DNA of 64,000 nt from contig CM043949.1 in the NCBI GenBank assembly GCA_014529385.2, positions 112,735,977 to 112,799,976 on the forward strand. The letters run 5' to 3'. The translations under genes were made by a program, and so were the position numbers. Each line of letters opens with the position of its first letter. Within the stretch, counting starts at the first letter, position 1. The notes below the pieces were generated by a model. That model was not told where the DNA came from. It saw nothing but the letters and a program-made list of their open reading frames with translations, and did not search any database. Shown here piece by piece: positions 21,704 through 31,670 of the stretch. The DNA comes from Adiantum capillus-veneris. Taxonomy: Eukaryota; Streptophyta; Polypodiopsida; Polypodiales; Pteridaceae.

Positions 21704-21976
21704 CCTCATTGTACATATGCTGTTTTTTCATTGGGAGAGTCTCCCCATCATGATTGTTGTAGCCCTCTCTTGTAGAGGTGGTTGTAGCCCCATGGGCAAT
21801 TTCATTAACTAATAGAAGGATCTTTTTCTCGGAAAAAAAAAAAAAATTAATGGTTTGTCATGTTGAACACACTTATCTCCAAATACACTACTTTAAATCA
21901 AAGAGAGCACTACAGCTCTGCTCGAAGAACTAGATTAGAGAAAAAAATAAGATGCTCAATTTAAAACAGCACTTAC

Positions 21977-22909
21977 AGTCTCTCCCCCTCCAAGCACAAC
22001 ATCTTGAACACTTTCTGTCAAACTGGTACCAGACACATTGACATCAGCATTAATTAACCTTCGGTAAGAGCCCCCATCATACTCCTCTACTTTGTTGACT
22101 TTCAACAAGGGCTCTCTAGAAGGCACATGAGAGTTAACAGAATACTCAAAATTCTTCGGCTGGTTAAAGGATGCTTGATATGGAGTCACTGGGAACACAA
22201 ATGTATGTGCTACTGCTGCAACTGCCATCTGCAAAATGCAACCTCCTTACAAAAGCGACCAAAAGACCTCTGCTACATGCTTCCAAGAAATCTTGGGACT
22301 ATTCAAAGAGACTCAAGAACACCGTTGAGAATCAGAAATAGTTACCTCTATGCAAATAATGAAATCTTGTAAGCTTGATTGAAATTTGGATGTCCCCAGT
22401 GAACCTGGAATGACGTTGAAGGCACACAGTAAAGCAATAATAACTCCCTGCCACCAAGTGGCAAAGACGATAGCTTTGAAACATAAGAACTTAGCCAGAG
22501 GTTTGATGGGTTTAAGCTCCTCATATGTGGTGTTATAAAACTGCACCAAACAATAAAGGGCCCACATCTGACTGAAGTTCATTGCTATAGTTATATACGG
22601 GTACCTGTAAGCTTGAAAAGGTCAGATAAATGATTTTCACATCTGAAACAGCCAGATCTAGACTATGCTTCTCATTTAGTACACTGTCTTTTAATGTTGT
22701 AAAGCGGAAAACAGCAAGGGGTCATTTTACTATGACTATTTCATGGATACGAGGTAGAATTTATAATCAAGAACGTCTGATTTGAATGCTTGAACCTCTG
22801 AAAAAATTAGAAGACCGTACCCATAGTTCCAATTAAACTCTCCATCTCCATAAACACCACAGAGTTCCAAGATTAATGACAAAAGAGCACATAATGTCTT
22901 CATAATCAT
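21977..22909 (-). CDS. LAZ1/TMEM184-like (DUF300) membrane protein gene, three internal exons
   Basis: Three consecutive minus-strand exons with GT-AG borders: 22909-22821 (89 bp), 22604-22346 (259 bp) and 22228-21977 (252 bp). Donors are GTACGG, GTAACT and GTAAGT; phases join without a stop. The peptide contains KTLCALLSLILELCGVYGDG, NFSQMWALYCLVQFYN, LKPIKPLAKFLCFKAIVF, TWWQGVIIALL, LQDFIICIE, VAHTFVFPVTPY and ESVQDVVLGGG, which I recognise as the central and C-terminal part of plant LAZ1/DUF300 proteins. These are multi-pass membrane proteins linked in Arabidopsis to the vacuole, brassinosteroid signalling and cell-death control. N-terminal exons are not seen to the right before the retrotransposon at about 23400, and the last exon(s) are not seen to the left. 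The gene therefore either has very long transposon-filled introns or is a partial copy. No internal damage is visible. Confidence 0.8.
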
Positions 22910-22957
22910 CTGTAAAGAAACCATGGGAAAAATTATCATTCTAGTCCATGATACTAT

Positions 22958-22969
22958 TGGTATCAGAGC
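22958..22969 (+). promoter_or_regulatory. primer-binding-site-like sequence
   Basis: TGGTATCAGAGC on the plus strand, identical to the tRNA-iMet primer-binding site. An LTR to its left would overlap the LAZ1-like exon at 22821-22909, so this is either an isolated retroelement scrap or chance. Confidence 0.3.
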
Positions 22970-23399
22970 GCACTGGACTGCAAGTAATGTCTCAATGACA
23001 AAAGTAACTCTAAAGATAATTCAGGAACACAAACTGCTTGATAAAAGTTAACTTTAACGACAATCCTTATTCGCTAAAGTGACCCTCCATAGTAATGAAG
23101 TAGTGCCAGCTCTTTTTGAGGAACCTCCAGTGTTCTCTTTCTCCTATTTTTTAAGGGGAGAGATTATCTTATATTAATTTAACATCTTGAGAGCACATAC
23201 CCCAAGATAAAACATAGAAGATGACGAGTAGATAAAACTATATACATCCACCTGAAAACAAGACTACTACTTGGTTTTCAGCCTCTCAGATCCTCCTAAC
23301 ATACACAATGTGATCAGATACAAAAGGCGGGAAGTTCTCCTCACAGTACATACTGTGTCATTAGCACAGCAAGAAAAATCCCATCTTTGTTAGAGCTAT
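22970..23399. other. unrecognised DNA, intron of the LAZ1-like gene or decayed repeat
   Basis: No coding frame or repeat motif that I can identify. Confidence 0.4.
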
Positions 23400-24390
23400 T
23401 TAAGGGGGTAGTACACGAGGTGTGCCATCAGACCCTGTGGCAGATAGGGGAGGTACTGCTGCTGAAGAAGAGGGGTTTGTGACCTCTACACTTGGTGCTG
23501 CCTCAGGTGGCTCACTAGGCTCAGTTATTACTGCAGAAACATTGGAAGACGGTGTATCCTCAGGCAAAGATTGAGTAGAGACTCCATAACAAGGCATAGA
23601 CTTGGTGGCTTCCAATCACTCCAACAGGTCCTCTTCTAACCCATCAGGTGGAGTAGGCTACTCCAATTCAAGGTTGGACTCCATTGACAATGAACTATGT
23701 TGCACCACTAGATCGATGCCTCCTCCAAGTCAAATCGGTTTCATTGGGGAGCCAAGAGTATGTATCCACATTGCGTCATTTCCCCAATCATGCAATTCTT
23801 TAGTGTGTCGCAGCCATGGTCTACCAATAAGCAAAGGAGATCCTCCCTCAACCTGGGGAAGACGAATAACAACAAAATCCAAGCTAAAGAAGTCTTGTAC
23901 CAGCAGAGGCACCTTGTCCAGTATTCCCAATGGGTAGACTGTCTGGTCGACCAACGTAACTGTGAAGGGTGCTAGCAGGTCGTGTAGGTTGCAGACCCAA
24001 AGCCCACATAGTGAACTCAACAAGCATCAGGTTGATGCCAAATCCACCATCCACTATCACTCCTGAGAATTGCCGCCCCAAGATGGACACGGTGAGACAC
24101 GGGCTTCTATAATCAGTGAGGGGAGCAGCAGGATAATACCATATAGGACTCTGATGGTTGCACTGGGAGGTGCCCGCCGACTAAATAACTGCAAGGGTGT
24201 CACTTCAAAAACTCGCATCTAGCCGTAGCATGTCATAAAGCGACACTTGTTGGACGGTGTTCTTCAAGATAGTCTTCATTGTAAGCTTTCCTTTTTCCAC
24301 TAGTGGTTTCTTTGGTACCTTGATCTGTTGTAGGTCGGCTATTGCCTCCAAGAAGGATTCATCAATATGGAGAGTAGAGATGAGGATCCT
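23400..24390 (-). pseudogene. C1 retroelement: protease and linker region
   Basis: Minus-strand frames give a retropepsin-like segment (SILGRQFSGVIVDGGFGINLML, about 24020-24090) and downstream PPVEGG/PLLIGRPWLRHTKEL-type sequence (23760-23860), typical of the aspartic protease region between gag and reverse transcriptase in gypsy-type elements. The catalytic D-S/T-G is D-G-G here. A preceding segment, DESFLEAIADLQQIKVPKKP (24300-24370), belongs to the end of gag. The frame is broken. The element continues to the right of LINE-A3 at 31671. No reverse transcriptase follows to the left, so the copy is 3'-truncated near 23400. Confidence 0.6.
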
Positions 24391-24666
24391 CAAATTGTCA
24401 ACTCACCTCGATCCAGGTCGCTCGCTACTGCTGCATCATCCCCTCGCCATCGCCAGCCCCCAACCCCCCCTCGCCCGCCGCCTGTCGGTGCGCTGCCCTT
24501 GCTGCGCACTGCTCCACCCCCAGCCCGAGTTGCTCCTGCTGCGCGCTCCTCCTCACACCCTCTACCCTATCCGCCCCGTCCCCCCCTGCATTGCCACAAG
24601 CCTGTTTACCCCTGCTGCGCGCAGCCCTGCCCGCCTTATCCGCTGCTGACCCGTTGCCTTTTCTAG

Positions 24667-24698
<32 letters not shown>
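24667..24698. repeat. poly(C) run, 32 bases
   Basis: Homopolymer in the 5' leader of LINE-A3. It corresponds to the poly(G) at 7811-7852 of the minus-strand copy A1 and a shorter C run at 15061 in A2, so a C-rich leader is a family feature. Confidence 0.9.
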
Positions 24699-24701
<3 letters not shown>

Positions 24702-24851
24702 CCAAACCCCCGCTCTCTTCGCTCTCCGCCTCTTTCCCGAAGGTTCCCTGCAACTGGCTCTGGAAGTGCTGTTTTTTGGACAGGAGTGCTCGGCGCGTTT
24801 TGTTACAAAGTAATTCCTCCTTCTGCTTCTCCAACACAGCAGTAGACACAG

Positions 24852-27795
24852 ATGGAGGCTCCAGCTCAGCCACAGAGGGACTCGTCCGAAGCCCCCTCGC
24901 CCGACCCTGCTAAGCCCACCATTTGACTTGCTCTTTCACCAACAGAGCAAGCAAGCCCAGCCACAGAGGTAGAGCGCTTGCAGGCGACTTCTGTCATCTA
25001 CACGATTCTCGACACCCGACCCAGTAGAGGAGAGCTGCGTGACCTTCTCCAAACCCGCCTTCTCGCAGAGGTGGGCAAGATCTTGGACGTACAGATACTC
25101 GGACGAGGTTACTATCAGATCGAGTTTGAGACCTCCGAGATGGAGTCCAAGGTCATCGCCATGAGTCCATTGACCATCCGAGCAGCTCGAGCCCACTTTC
25201 GACAGTGGAGACATGGTTTTGACCCTGCTTCGGATGTTCTGGTAGAGGAGGCAGACATCCCAATCTCCGTCTGCTTTCCAGGTTTGCGGAGGGACTACTT
25301 ACCACTTTTGTCCAGGATAGGCTCAGCCATTGGAACTGTCCTTGCGACATCTCGCACGACAGCCTCAGTAGCTGCCAAGGCAGCTGGCATTCCCTCAGTT
25401 CGCGTTCTACTTAGGGACACTCTCAGGGACGTGGCAGCTGTTAAGTATGTCACGAGGACGTGGCAACTGCTAACTTTAGTTGTTGGTTTCTTTCCAATGG
25501 GTTTTGTTTTATTTTTGAGACCCTCTTCTTGAAGTAGCAAACGGTCGGACATTGTATGGCCAATGTGAACGGTAGTTTCACCCGCAGATGGATAGTGGTT
25601 GGCATTGGAATTCGTATGGTAAGAGCATGTCTAGGCTCAGAGCAAGATCATATAGGTCCCCCCGTCGCACTTAGCAAGTTGGTGGATACTAGGAAGTGAA
25701 CTCAATAAAGGCCTAAAGTCAAGGTGGGATCACCAACAGAAAGTATCCGACAGTTGGGCCACATTGTACTTTTGGATGCGGTCCCAATGAGGATAAATGA
25801 TCAGATGACCAGTGGGAGCCCAACGGAAGCATCTCCTAAAATTTAGGGAACTGCTATTTTGGGCCGTGAAATGTGTTCGCGTCATTACCTCCGGTATGAC
25901 TAGGGGAACATTTTACAACTCTGCCGCGAAGTCAACTGGGCGACCAGTCGGGAGATTTTTAGGCAGCGAACCCGAAACGAGAAAATGCTTGTAAAATGCG
26001 CCAAGTGGCAAAAATTCATGAACTTGCCTCTTCCAGAAAAATGGACGATGAATTTTTAAGCTGGGATGAGCCTCATTTGCTGTCTGCCATAGGTTAAGAG
26101 CTATGGAGTGCTTCCTTTCCCCCTTATGTACAGTGCGATGCCAAGAGTGATGCCCTGCACGCTACGTACTGCTCTCTCTCCCCCCTACGAGCAGTATGTT
26201 ATGCCCCACTAGTGGGCTTTTCTTTTGACCAATGTACAGTTATATGGGTTCATGCGCGATTGCCCAGGCAAGAGCCTTTTGCACAGGTATTGGATTAGCT
26301 AGCAGCTAATCCCCCGCAAGTACAGGTGAAGTCGGAGAGGTTTCACGTCAGAAATCTCGTCCGATTCAAAGGGCAAGTAGCCCTACAGGTGCGGGAGCTC
26401 GAGGTCTCGCTACAGATGCGACCGGCACGCCAAACGGAGCCCAAAACAGGGAATTACAGCCTGCTGTGTATTTTTGCAGGTTTAGGGTTTTGGCCCTAAA
26501 CGGACCCTAATAACCCCAGGAGGTTCGGGGACGCGAAGGGACCGCTGTACGGGTGAACTGGCGCATTTTCGGGGCAGAAAACAGAGAATTCAGCATGCTG
26601 CAGATTCTCGCCAGGTTTTGCAAAGTGTCCGTAGCGTCGGGAAAGTCACCTATTGCGTGGGGATACTAACCGTGAAGCGTCCTAGTACAATTATGCTGCC
26701 GAAATCGGGCCAGAACAGGTGTTCCTTAGCCTAGATTGTGCGGGGCAGCTTGTAGGAGATCACACGTTTTATTCCCACTGTTAAAGAATAAAGAAATATC
26801 GAAAGGGGCGCCAATTTTGGGGCCTACAGGTTGTCGACGTCTGCTCGGAGCATTCTAGCTTCCAACCCCCAACCCAGCTTCACCCTCGACAGCCCCTCCC
26901 TCCCCACAGTTCCCCCCTCCTCATCATCCTCCCCCTCGCCTCCTGCTCCCACCGCCTCTTCCCCACGCCCCTCTACCTCTGCCGCTCCCCCCTGCCCCTC
27001 TTCTCCACCTCTTCCCCCTGCTCCTACTCCCCCCCCCCTCCCACTCCAGTTTCAGAGTCGACCCAAGGGGCAAGGCCATCTCCAGCTGCTAGGAGATCTC
27101 TTGACAGCGCCATTGCCACGAGTCGCTTGGCAAGAGAGGGACAACCTTTCTTGCGACCCCCTCTACAGGTACAGACGTCTCCCCTTGCAGCTATCCCTCG
27201 TGGTCTGACGAGCATCGACATCCGCCGTCAATGGGACTTCTTCGAGTATGACTTTACTCGTTTTCTCGGCGATCCCTCAGCAGACCATGAGGCAGCCTGC
27301 TTCAGGGTCCATGTTCTGTTCCTTCCAGCTAGGGGGACAGAGCCCTTGGACTCAACGGTTGGCTTCTTCTTTCCCCTTTGCCGCATGGACCAAACTGAGT
27401 GGACTCTCAACTCAGTGTTGGGATGGTTGCACACACAGGTCCTAGTGTTCTCTCACCACATGGGAGAACTAGGAGTTACAGACATGCTTCAGACCTTGTG
27501 GCCATTGGCCAAGTTTGCGGTGACACCTCCAAATACAGCAAGATGTAGACACATTGTGGTTTACTTCTCTGTCAATACACAATGCTTGTCATACTATGTA
27601 CACATTCATGAGGACTCCTGGACAGATGAGGTTGCTTTACGTACGGCTCGCTCAGCTTGGGCTTGGGCCAGGCACTCGTTGCAGTCACGCCTATCTAGAG
27701 GACGCTCGGATGCGGATTACTCCCCATCCAAGCCAGCCTCGAAGATAGCCCGTTTAGCTGCTGCGGCAACATTTGCTCTCTCTCGCTCCCCATGA
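24852..27795 (+). pseudogene. LINE-A3 ORF1, interrupted by an LTR
   Basis: Starts MEAPAQPQRDSSEAPSPDPA at 24852 and meets an in-frame stop after PAKPTI (24924). The DUF4283-like domain is well kept from 24978 to about 25410 (FETSEMESKVIAMSPL, RQWRHGFDPASD). At about 25420 a gypsy LTR begins. ORF1 resumes at about 26864 in the Pro-rich linker, so the CCHC knuckle is lost. The C-terminal domain (27127-27795) is open and contains FRVHVLFLPARGTEPLDSTV and CRHIVVYFSVNTQ, ending LSRSP. The stop at 27793-27795 overlaps the ORF2 start ATG at 27792. Confidence 0.75.
25420..26863 (+). mobile_element. LTR of the Ty3-A family, lone and truncated, inside LINE-A3
   Basis: About 1.44 kb closely matching the 3' LTR of Ty3-A (42514-43991), including AAGAGCTATGGAGTGCTTCC, the GGCAAGAGCC block and the AAAGAAATA…CGAAAGGGGCGCCAAT motif near its end. 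The left edge is eroded (TCTCAGGGACG against TGTCACGAGGACG) and the last ~130 bases are missing. No internal retroelement sequence or clear 5-bp target duplication is present, and about 480 bases of the host LINE are missing at the site, so deletion or recombination followed insertion. Confidence 0.8.
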
Positions 27796-30700
27796 GGATC
27801 GTCTCATGGAATGTGCAGCGACTTGGTGGACCCCAGTTTCAACGTCAATGGGGCCGACTGCGTCAGGAGCGCTTCAGTGCTGCCTTGTGGAAGGAGAGAT
27901 TGATCTCCTTATGCTTCAGGAGCACCATCTGTGTGAGAGCCGCATTAGACGTTGTGCTCAGCTGCTTTTGGACCTGGAGGTATCCAGGGTGGGGTATGTA
28001 TAACTATTACGGACTCTCTGCAGCAAGCCATTGTGGGCAGAGGGATTATTGTGCCAGGCACGGCTCAATGGATTACTATCCAGGTTCAGGGTTGCCTTGT
28101 GGGCTTCCTCAACATCTATGCGCCCAATGTGGCGAGTGCTCGAGCAGAGTTTTGGTCACAGATAGTTGAGTCTCTGCCGCAGGCAGAATGCTGGTGCATA
28201 GGGGGGGACTTCAACATGTTGGAGGACCCTTCTAACAAGATTGGTGGCAGACATGCTACTGTGCATGGAGTTCAGCTGGCAGCTTGGGAAAGGTTTTGTA
28301 TGACTCTGAGGGTCTCGGATGTTTGGCATCACTCTAGTTTTGTAAGGCCCCCAAACAGCCTGCCTTCTCTTGTTTGGACCGCAGAGTGGGAGGAGTGAAT
28401 CTATCGCGGATAGATCGCTTCTACACTAGTGACCATTTCAGTGACTTGGGAGGGACAATTGGCACTCTGGCAGGGACTTCCTTCTCGGACCATGCACCAG
28501 TGATCCTCACAATGCAGACAGGCAGAGGAGAGGGAGCACGATGCTTCGCATCCAAGAGAGGGTCTTGTTGGACTCTGCACTCAGAGAGCGAGTAGAGCCT
28601 CTCTGGACAGAGTGCTTGGACGGGCAGGATTCTCCTGCTCACAGAGTGGCCTCAAGACCAGCTCAGATTAGTCGTTTCTTTCTCCAGGAGTCTTTGGCTC
28701 GCCGGGCTGCAACGAGAGAGGAGGAGCAGCGTCTCAGAAGAGGCATTGCTTCCTTGCAGAGAATGCAGGAGCAGCATCTAGACAGTCCTTGGTTAGAGGA
28801 GCAGCTACAACAGGCTCGCTTGGAGCTTGTTAGCACAAAGGAGCGGCGGCATGAGTTTGCTTTCCATCGACAGGCATCTCAGTGGATACAGGTGGGCGAG
28901 AGAGTGACTGGTGCTTTCTTCGAGGCAGTGGGACCTCGGCATTCGCATGCCAAGGTCAGTCAGTTAAGGAGACCCGATGGGTCAGTTGCTTCTGAGCCCG
29001 AGGATATGCGTGCAGTTGCTACTGACTTTCACCGTGAGTTACTGTCCGTAGAGCCTCAGTCAGAGCGTCAGGAAAAATGCAGGGAGCAGGTGTGGGCACA
29101 GATGTCTTGCCTTGTAACTGAGAAGATGCGTCAGAGGTTTGAGTTGCCACTTCAGCTTGAGGAGCTGCACACAGCTCTTAGCGCCCACCCTCGTGGTAGC
29201 TGTCCAGGTGAGGATGGATTGACTCCTATTTTTTTCTTGGAGTACTGGGACTTACTTGGCCCAGATCTCTGTAGTGCTTTTCAGTACATTTTGCACACAA
29301 GAGTGATGCGTGACAGCATGAGTGAGGGCCTGATCTACCTCATTCCCAAGGAGGGTCGCTCCTTGGATGAGATTCGACAGTGGCGCCCCATAACCATCCT
29401 CAACTCAACCTACAAAATTCTTGCCAAGGCTCTGAGTTTGAGGATCCTTCCACTTCTAGAGAGCCTTATACATGGGACTCAGACAGGTTTTGTCAACGAA
29501 CGCAGTATCCTTGACAACATCTTTACTTTTTGGGAGGCTTCTGTCCTTGCGCGGTTCCGTGGTGGACCTGGTGATTCTTCTTCTCGATTTTGAGAAGACA
29601 TTTGACAAAGTTGACTGGGACTTTCTAGAGGGCACTCTACACAAGATGGGCTTCTCAAATGCTTGGATCAAAGGGATGTCAGCTTTGTACAGACAGGCTC
29701 ACAGTCAGGTACTTTTGGCAGGAGGTAGAGGTGATCGCTTCATGCTCACACGTTCGGTCTGACAGGGCTGTCCTCTTGCCCCCTTTCTCTTTCTGTTCTA
29801 TGCGGAGGCGATGAGCAGATTTTTGGTGTCGCAGCAGGTTGGTCTACGGGGCTTAGCACTCCCTATTCAGAGAGATGAGCTACTGGACGCTGAGTTTGCC
29901 GACCACTCAGCTTTGTACTTGGATGGCCAGGAGGCCAACCTTCACAGGTGTGAGCAAGCTCTAGAGACCTTCTGTTGTGCATCTGGCGCATTGATCAACT
30001 GGAGAAAGACAATGGCTTTCTCGGTTGGCAATGCTCCTGTACCCGATTGGATGCCAAGAGAGGGTTTTAGGTGGATTCCCCCAGGGACTGCACTTCGGTA
30101 CTTGGGCTGTCAGGTTGGTTTTGTCTTCCGAGCAGCAGATTGCTCCCCTCCTCCTGTATATCAGGAGGAAGTTGTTACATTGAAACTCAGCACGACTTTC
30201 TTTGGCTGGCAGAGTAGTAGTGGCCAACCAAGTGTTGTTGGCGACTATGCAGTACATCACTTCTTGTTGGATCTTCTCGAGTTCTTGTATCAGCCAAGTA
30301 GAGAGGCTGATCAGGAACTTCCTTTGGTCAAGACGTGACACTCGGATAGCCCGAGCCAAAGTGGCTTGGCAGGTCATCACTCTTCCTTGTTCACAAGGAG
30401 GGCTTGGGATTATTGACCCAGCGCAGCAAAGCAGAGCCCTTCTTGGGAAGTTCATAGTTAGAGGACTTCTTCCAGGTGAGGAGCCGTGGAAGGAGTTCTT
30501 CCTACAGCGGCTTCGTGCTAGGGTGCCTCAGGCTGGAGGCCCCTGGCGACCTTTGACCAGATGGATCTTCATAGAGATGCGCAGAGTTGGTTTGAGTAGG
30601 AGACTGGAGGACCGCTTCGCTATGAGTTTGCTTCGATCTTGGGAGCACTTGCGGCAAGGCCTGGAGCAGCGACAGCCTACTTGCACGGAGGAGCGCCTAC

Positions 30701-31478
30701 GACGGCCCCTTGTTTGGAACACCATGGTTAGCACTCAGAGAGGCCATTTGGTTGGTAGTCGGCCTCATGTTTCTTGGGGTCCCATGGCAGCGGGTCCTGC
30801 GCGCTCTTTAGGTGACTGGTTAGTGTATTCAGGCTTGCCAAAGGAGGTGCAAGGTTTCCAGCTACATGGCATGAGAGGGGTGCAGAGCATGTGCCAGGAC
30901 ATCTCAGAGATTGTTCCAACTGAGTGGCTCACACCTCTCGAGCCAGTAGCACCCAAGTGGATGGGAGCCTTCACACGACTGGAGGTTCTCATCTCAGTCC
31001 GGGCCTGCTCAAAGATTGTTCCATCCCTTTTCTTCGAGCTACAGGGTGAGGGACGCTTACACCGAGTTGCAGTAGAGCCCCCCAAGTGGCAGAGAGCTGT
31101 TTTCAGAGGATTCGAGTGGTGCGCATCTGAGGGAGGACTTGTGTCATCGATCCTGACCCAACAGCTCTTGAGACTCGACACTCGAGGCTGTGAGCTTGGG
31201 AGTGCTGTCTACTGGCACGAGTACAGTGGGATCCTGGTGAGTGGCTTTGGAGGGACCCTTTCTCTTTTACAGACCACCCAGGTGTCCCGTTCTTTGAGTA
31301 CACGGTTAGACTCGGACGTCACATACTAGCAGCACAGAGAGAGCCCCGCCCCGCTGCCTGCAGCACCTCATTGGCACGAGGAGGATCTCACAACTGAGTT
31401 CTTGGCAGCCTTCTAGGAGAGGTTGTGGGACTCCAGACATTCAAGGCGAGTCACCTTGTTTCAGTGGCTGGTCGTACA
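27792..31478 (+). pseudogene. LINE-A3 ORF2 (endonuclease-reverse transcriptase), broken
   Basis: Starts MRIVSWNVQRLGGPQ at 27792. Endonuclease motifs are GGDFNMLEDPSNKIGG near 28205-28250 and SDHAPVILT near 28490. The longest open piece is 28541-29593 and contains IRQWRPITILNSTYKILAKA. Then come DFEKTFDKVDWDF (about 29590), QGCPLAPFLFLFYAEA after a TGA at 29760, and FADHSALYLD near 29900-29930, where the second catalytic Asp is His. The 3' zinc region is mostly deleted, the LINE 3' end resuming at 31587. Frameshifts lie near 27890, 28370, 28520 and 29570. The protein cannot be active. Confidence 0.8.
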
Positions 31479-31586
31479 CAGAGTTACGGGTACTCACGTT
31501 TGAAACACGGAACGGGGATTCGGAATGGGAACTTGGAATAGGAATGGGGAACGGAGACCTGAAAACGGCCATTCCCTGTTACTATG
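31479..31586. mobile_element. hAT-type MITE remnant at a LINE deletion
   Basis: The ends CAGAGTTACGGG (left) and CATAGTAACAGGG (right, reverse strand) resemble the ends of the 502-bp MITE at 52543 and the hAT at 33466, and the interior is rich in GGAACGG-like words. LINE-A sequence to the left and right is not contiguous; roughly 690 bases are missing compared with copy A2. No 8-bp duplication is recognisable. Confidence 0.5.
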
Positions 31587-31670
31587 GGTTGTAGCCCTAT
31601 GAGCAGTTTCATTAACTAATAGAAGGATCTTTTTCTCGGGGGGGAAAAAAAAAAAAGAGATGAGGATCCT

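Larger units (their letters stand above)
15009..21844 (+). mobile_element. LINE-A copy A2, two-ORF LINE with target-site duplication
   Basis: Plus-strand copy ending in poly(A) at about 21833-21846 after the family 3' end AACTAATAGAAGGATCTTT. AATTAAATGGTTTG at 14995-15008 and AATTAATGGTTTG at 21845-21857 are the likely target duplication. It contains a C-rich leader, ORF1 (15444-17439) and ORF2 (17436-21703), with many stops and frameshifts. It sits in an intron of the minus-strand LAZ1-like gene, in the opposite orientation to that gene. Confidence 0.85.
24391..31656 (+). mobile_element. LINE-A copy A3, inserted in the C1 retroelement
   Basis: A plus-strand LINE with poly(A) at 31645-31656. 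GAGATGAGGATCCT occurs immediately before it (24377-24390) and immediately after it (31657-31670), a perfect 14-base target duplication, 15 if one ambiguous A is counted. The insertion splits the gag-protease region of C1. Inside it, 25420-26863 is a gypsy LTR that replaces about 480 bases of ORF1, and 31479-31586 is a short GGAACGG-rich hAT-type remnant replacing roughly 690 bases of the 3' region. Confidence 0.9.

Noticed and set aside
22958-22969. tRNA-Met primer-binding site implying an LTR element
   Set aside because: The matching LTR would overlap a well-supported LAZ1-like exon and no gag follows; probably a scrap or chance match.
24257-24866. Plus-strand Pro-rich ORFs around 24.3-24.8 kb
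   Set aside because: They translate the C-rich 5' leader of LINE-A3 and run into host retroelement sequence; no protein family.
31479-31586. Clean MITE with target duplication
   Set aside because: GTCGTACA and GGTTGTAG do not match well and the flanking LINE is not contiguous, so I call it only a remnant.
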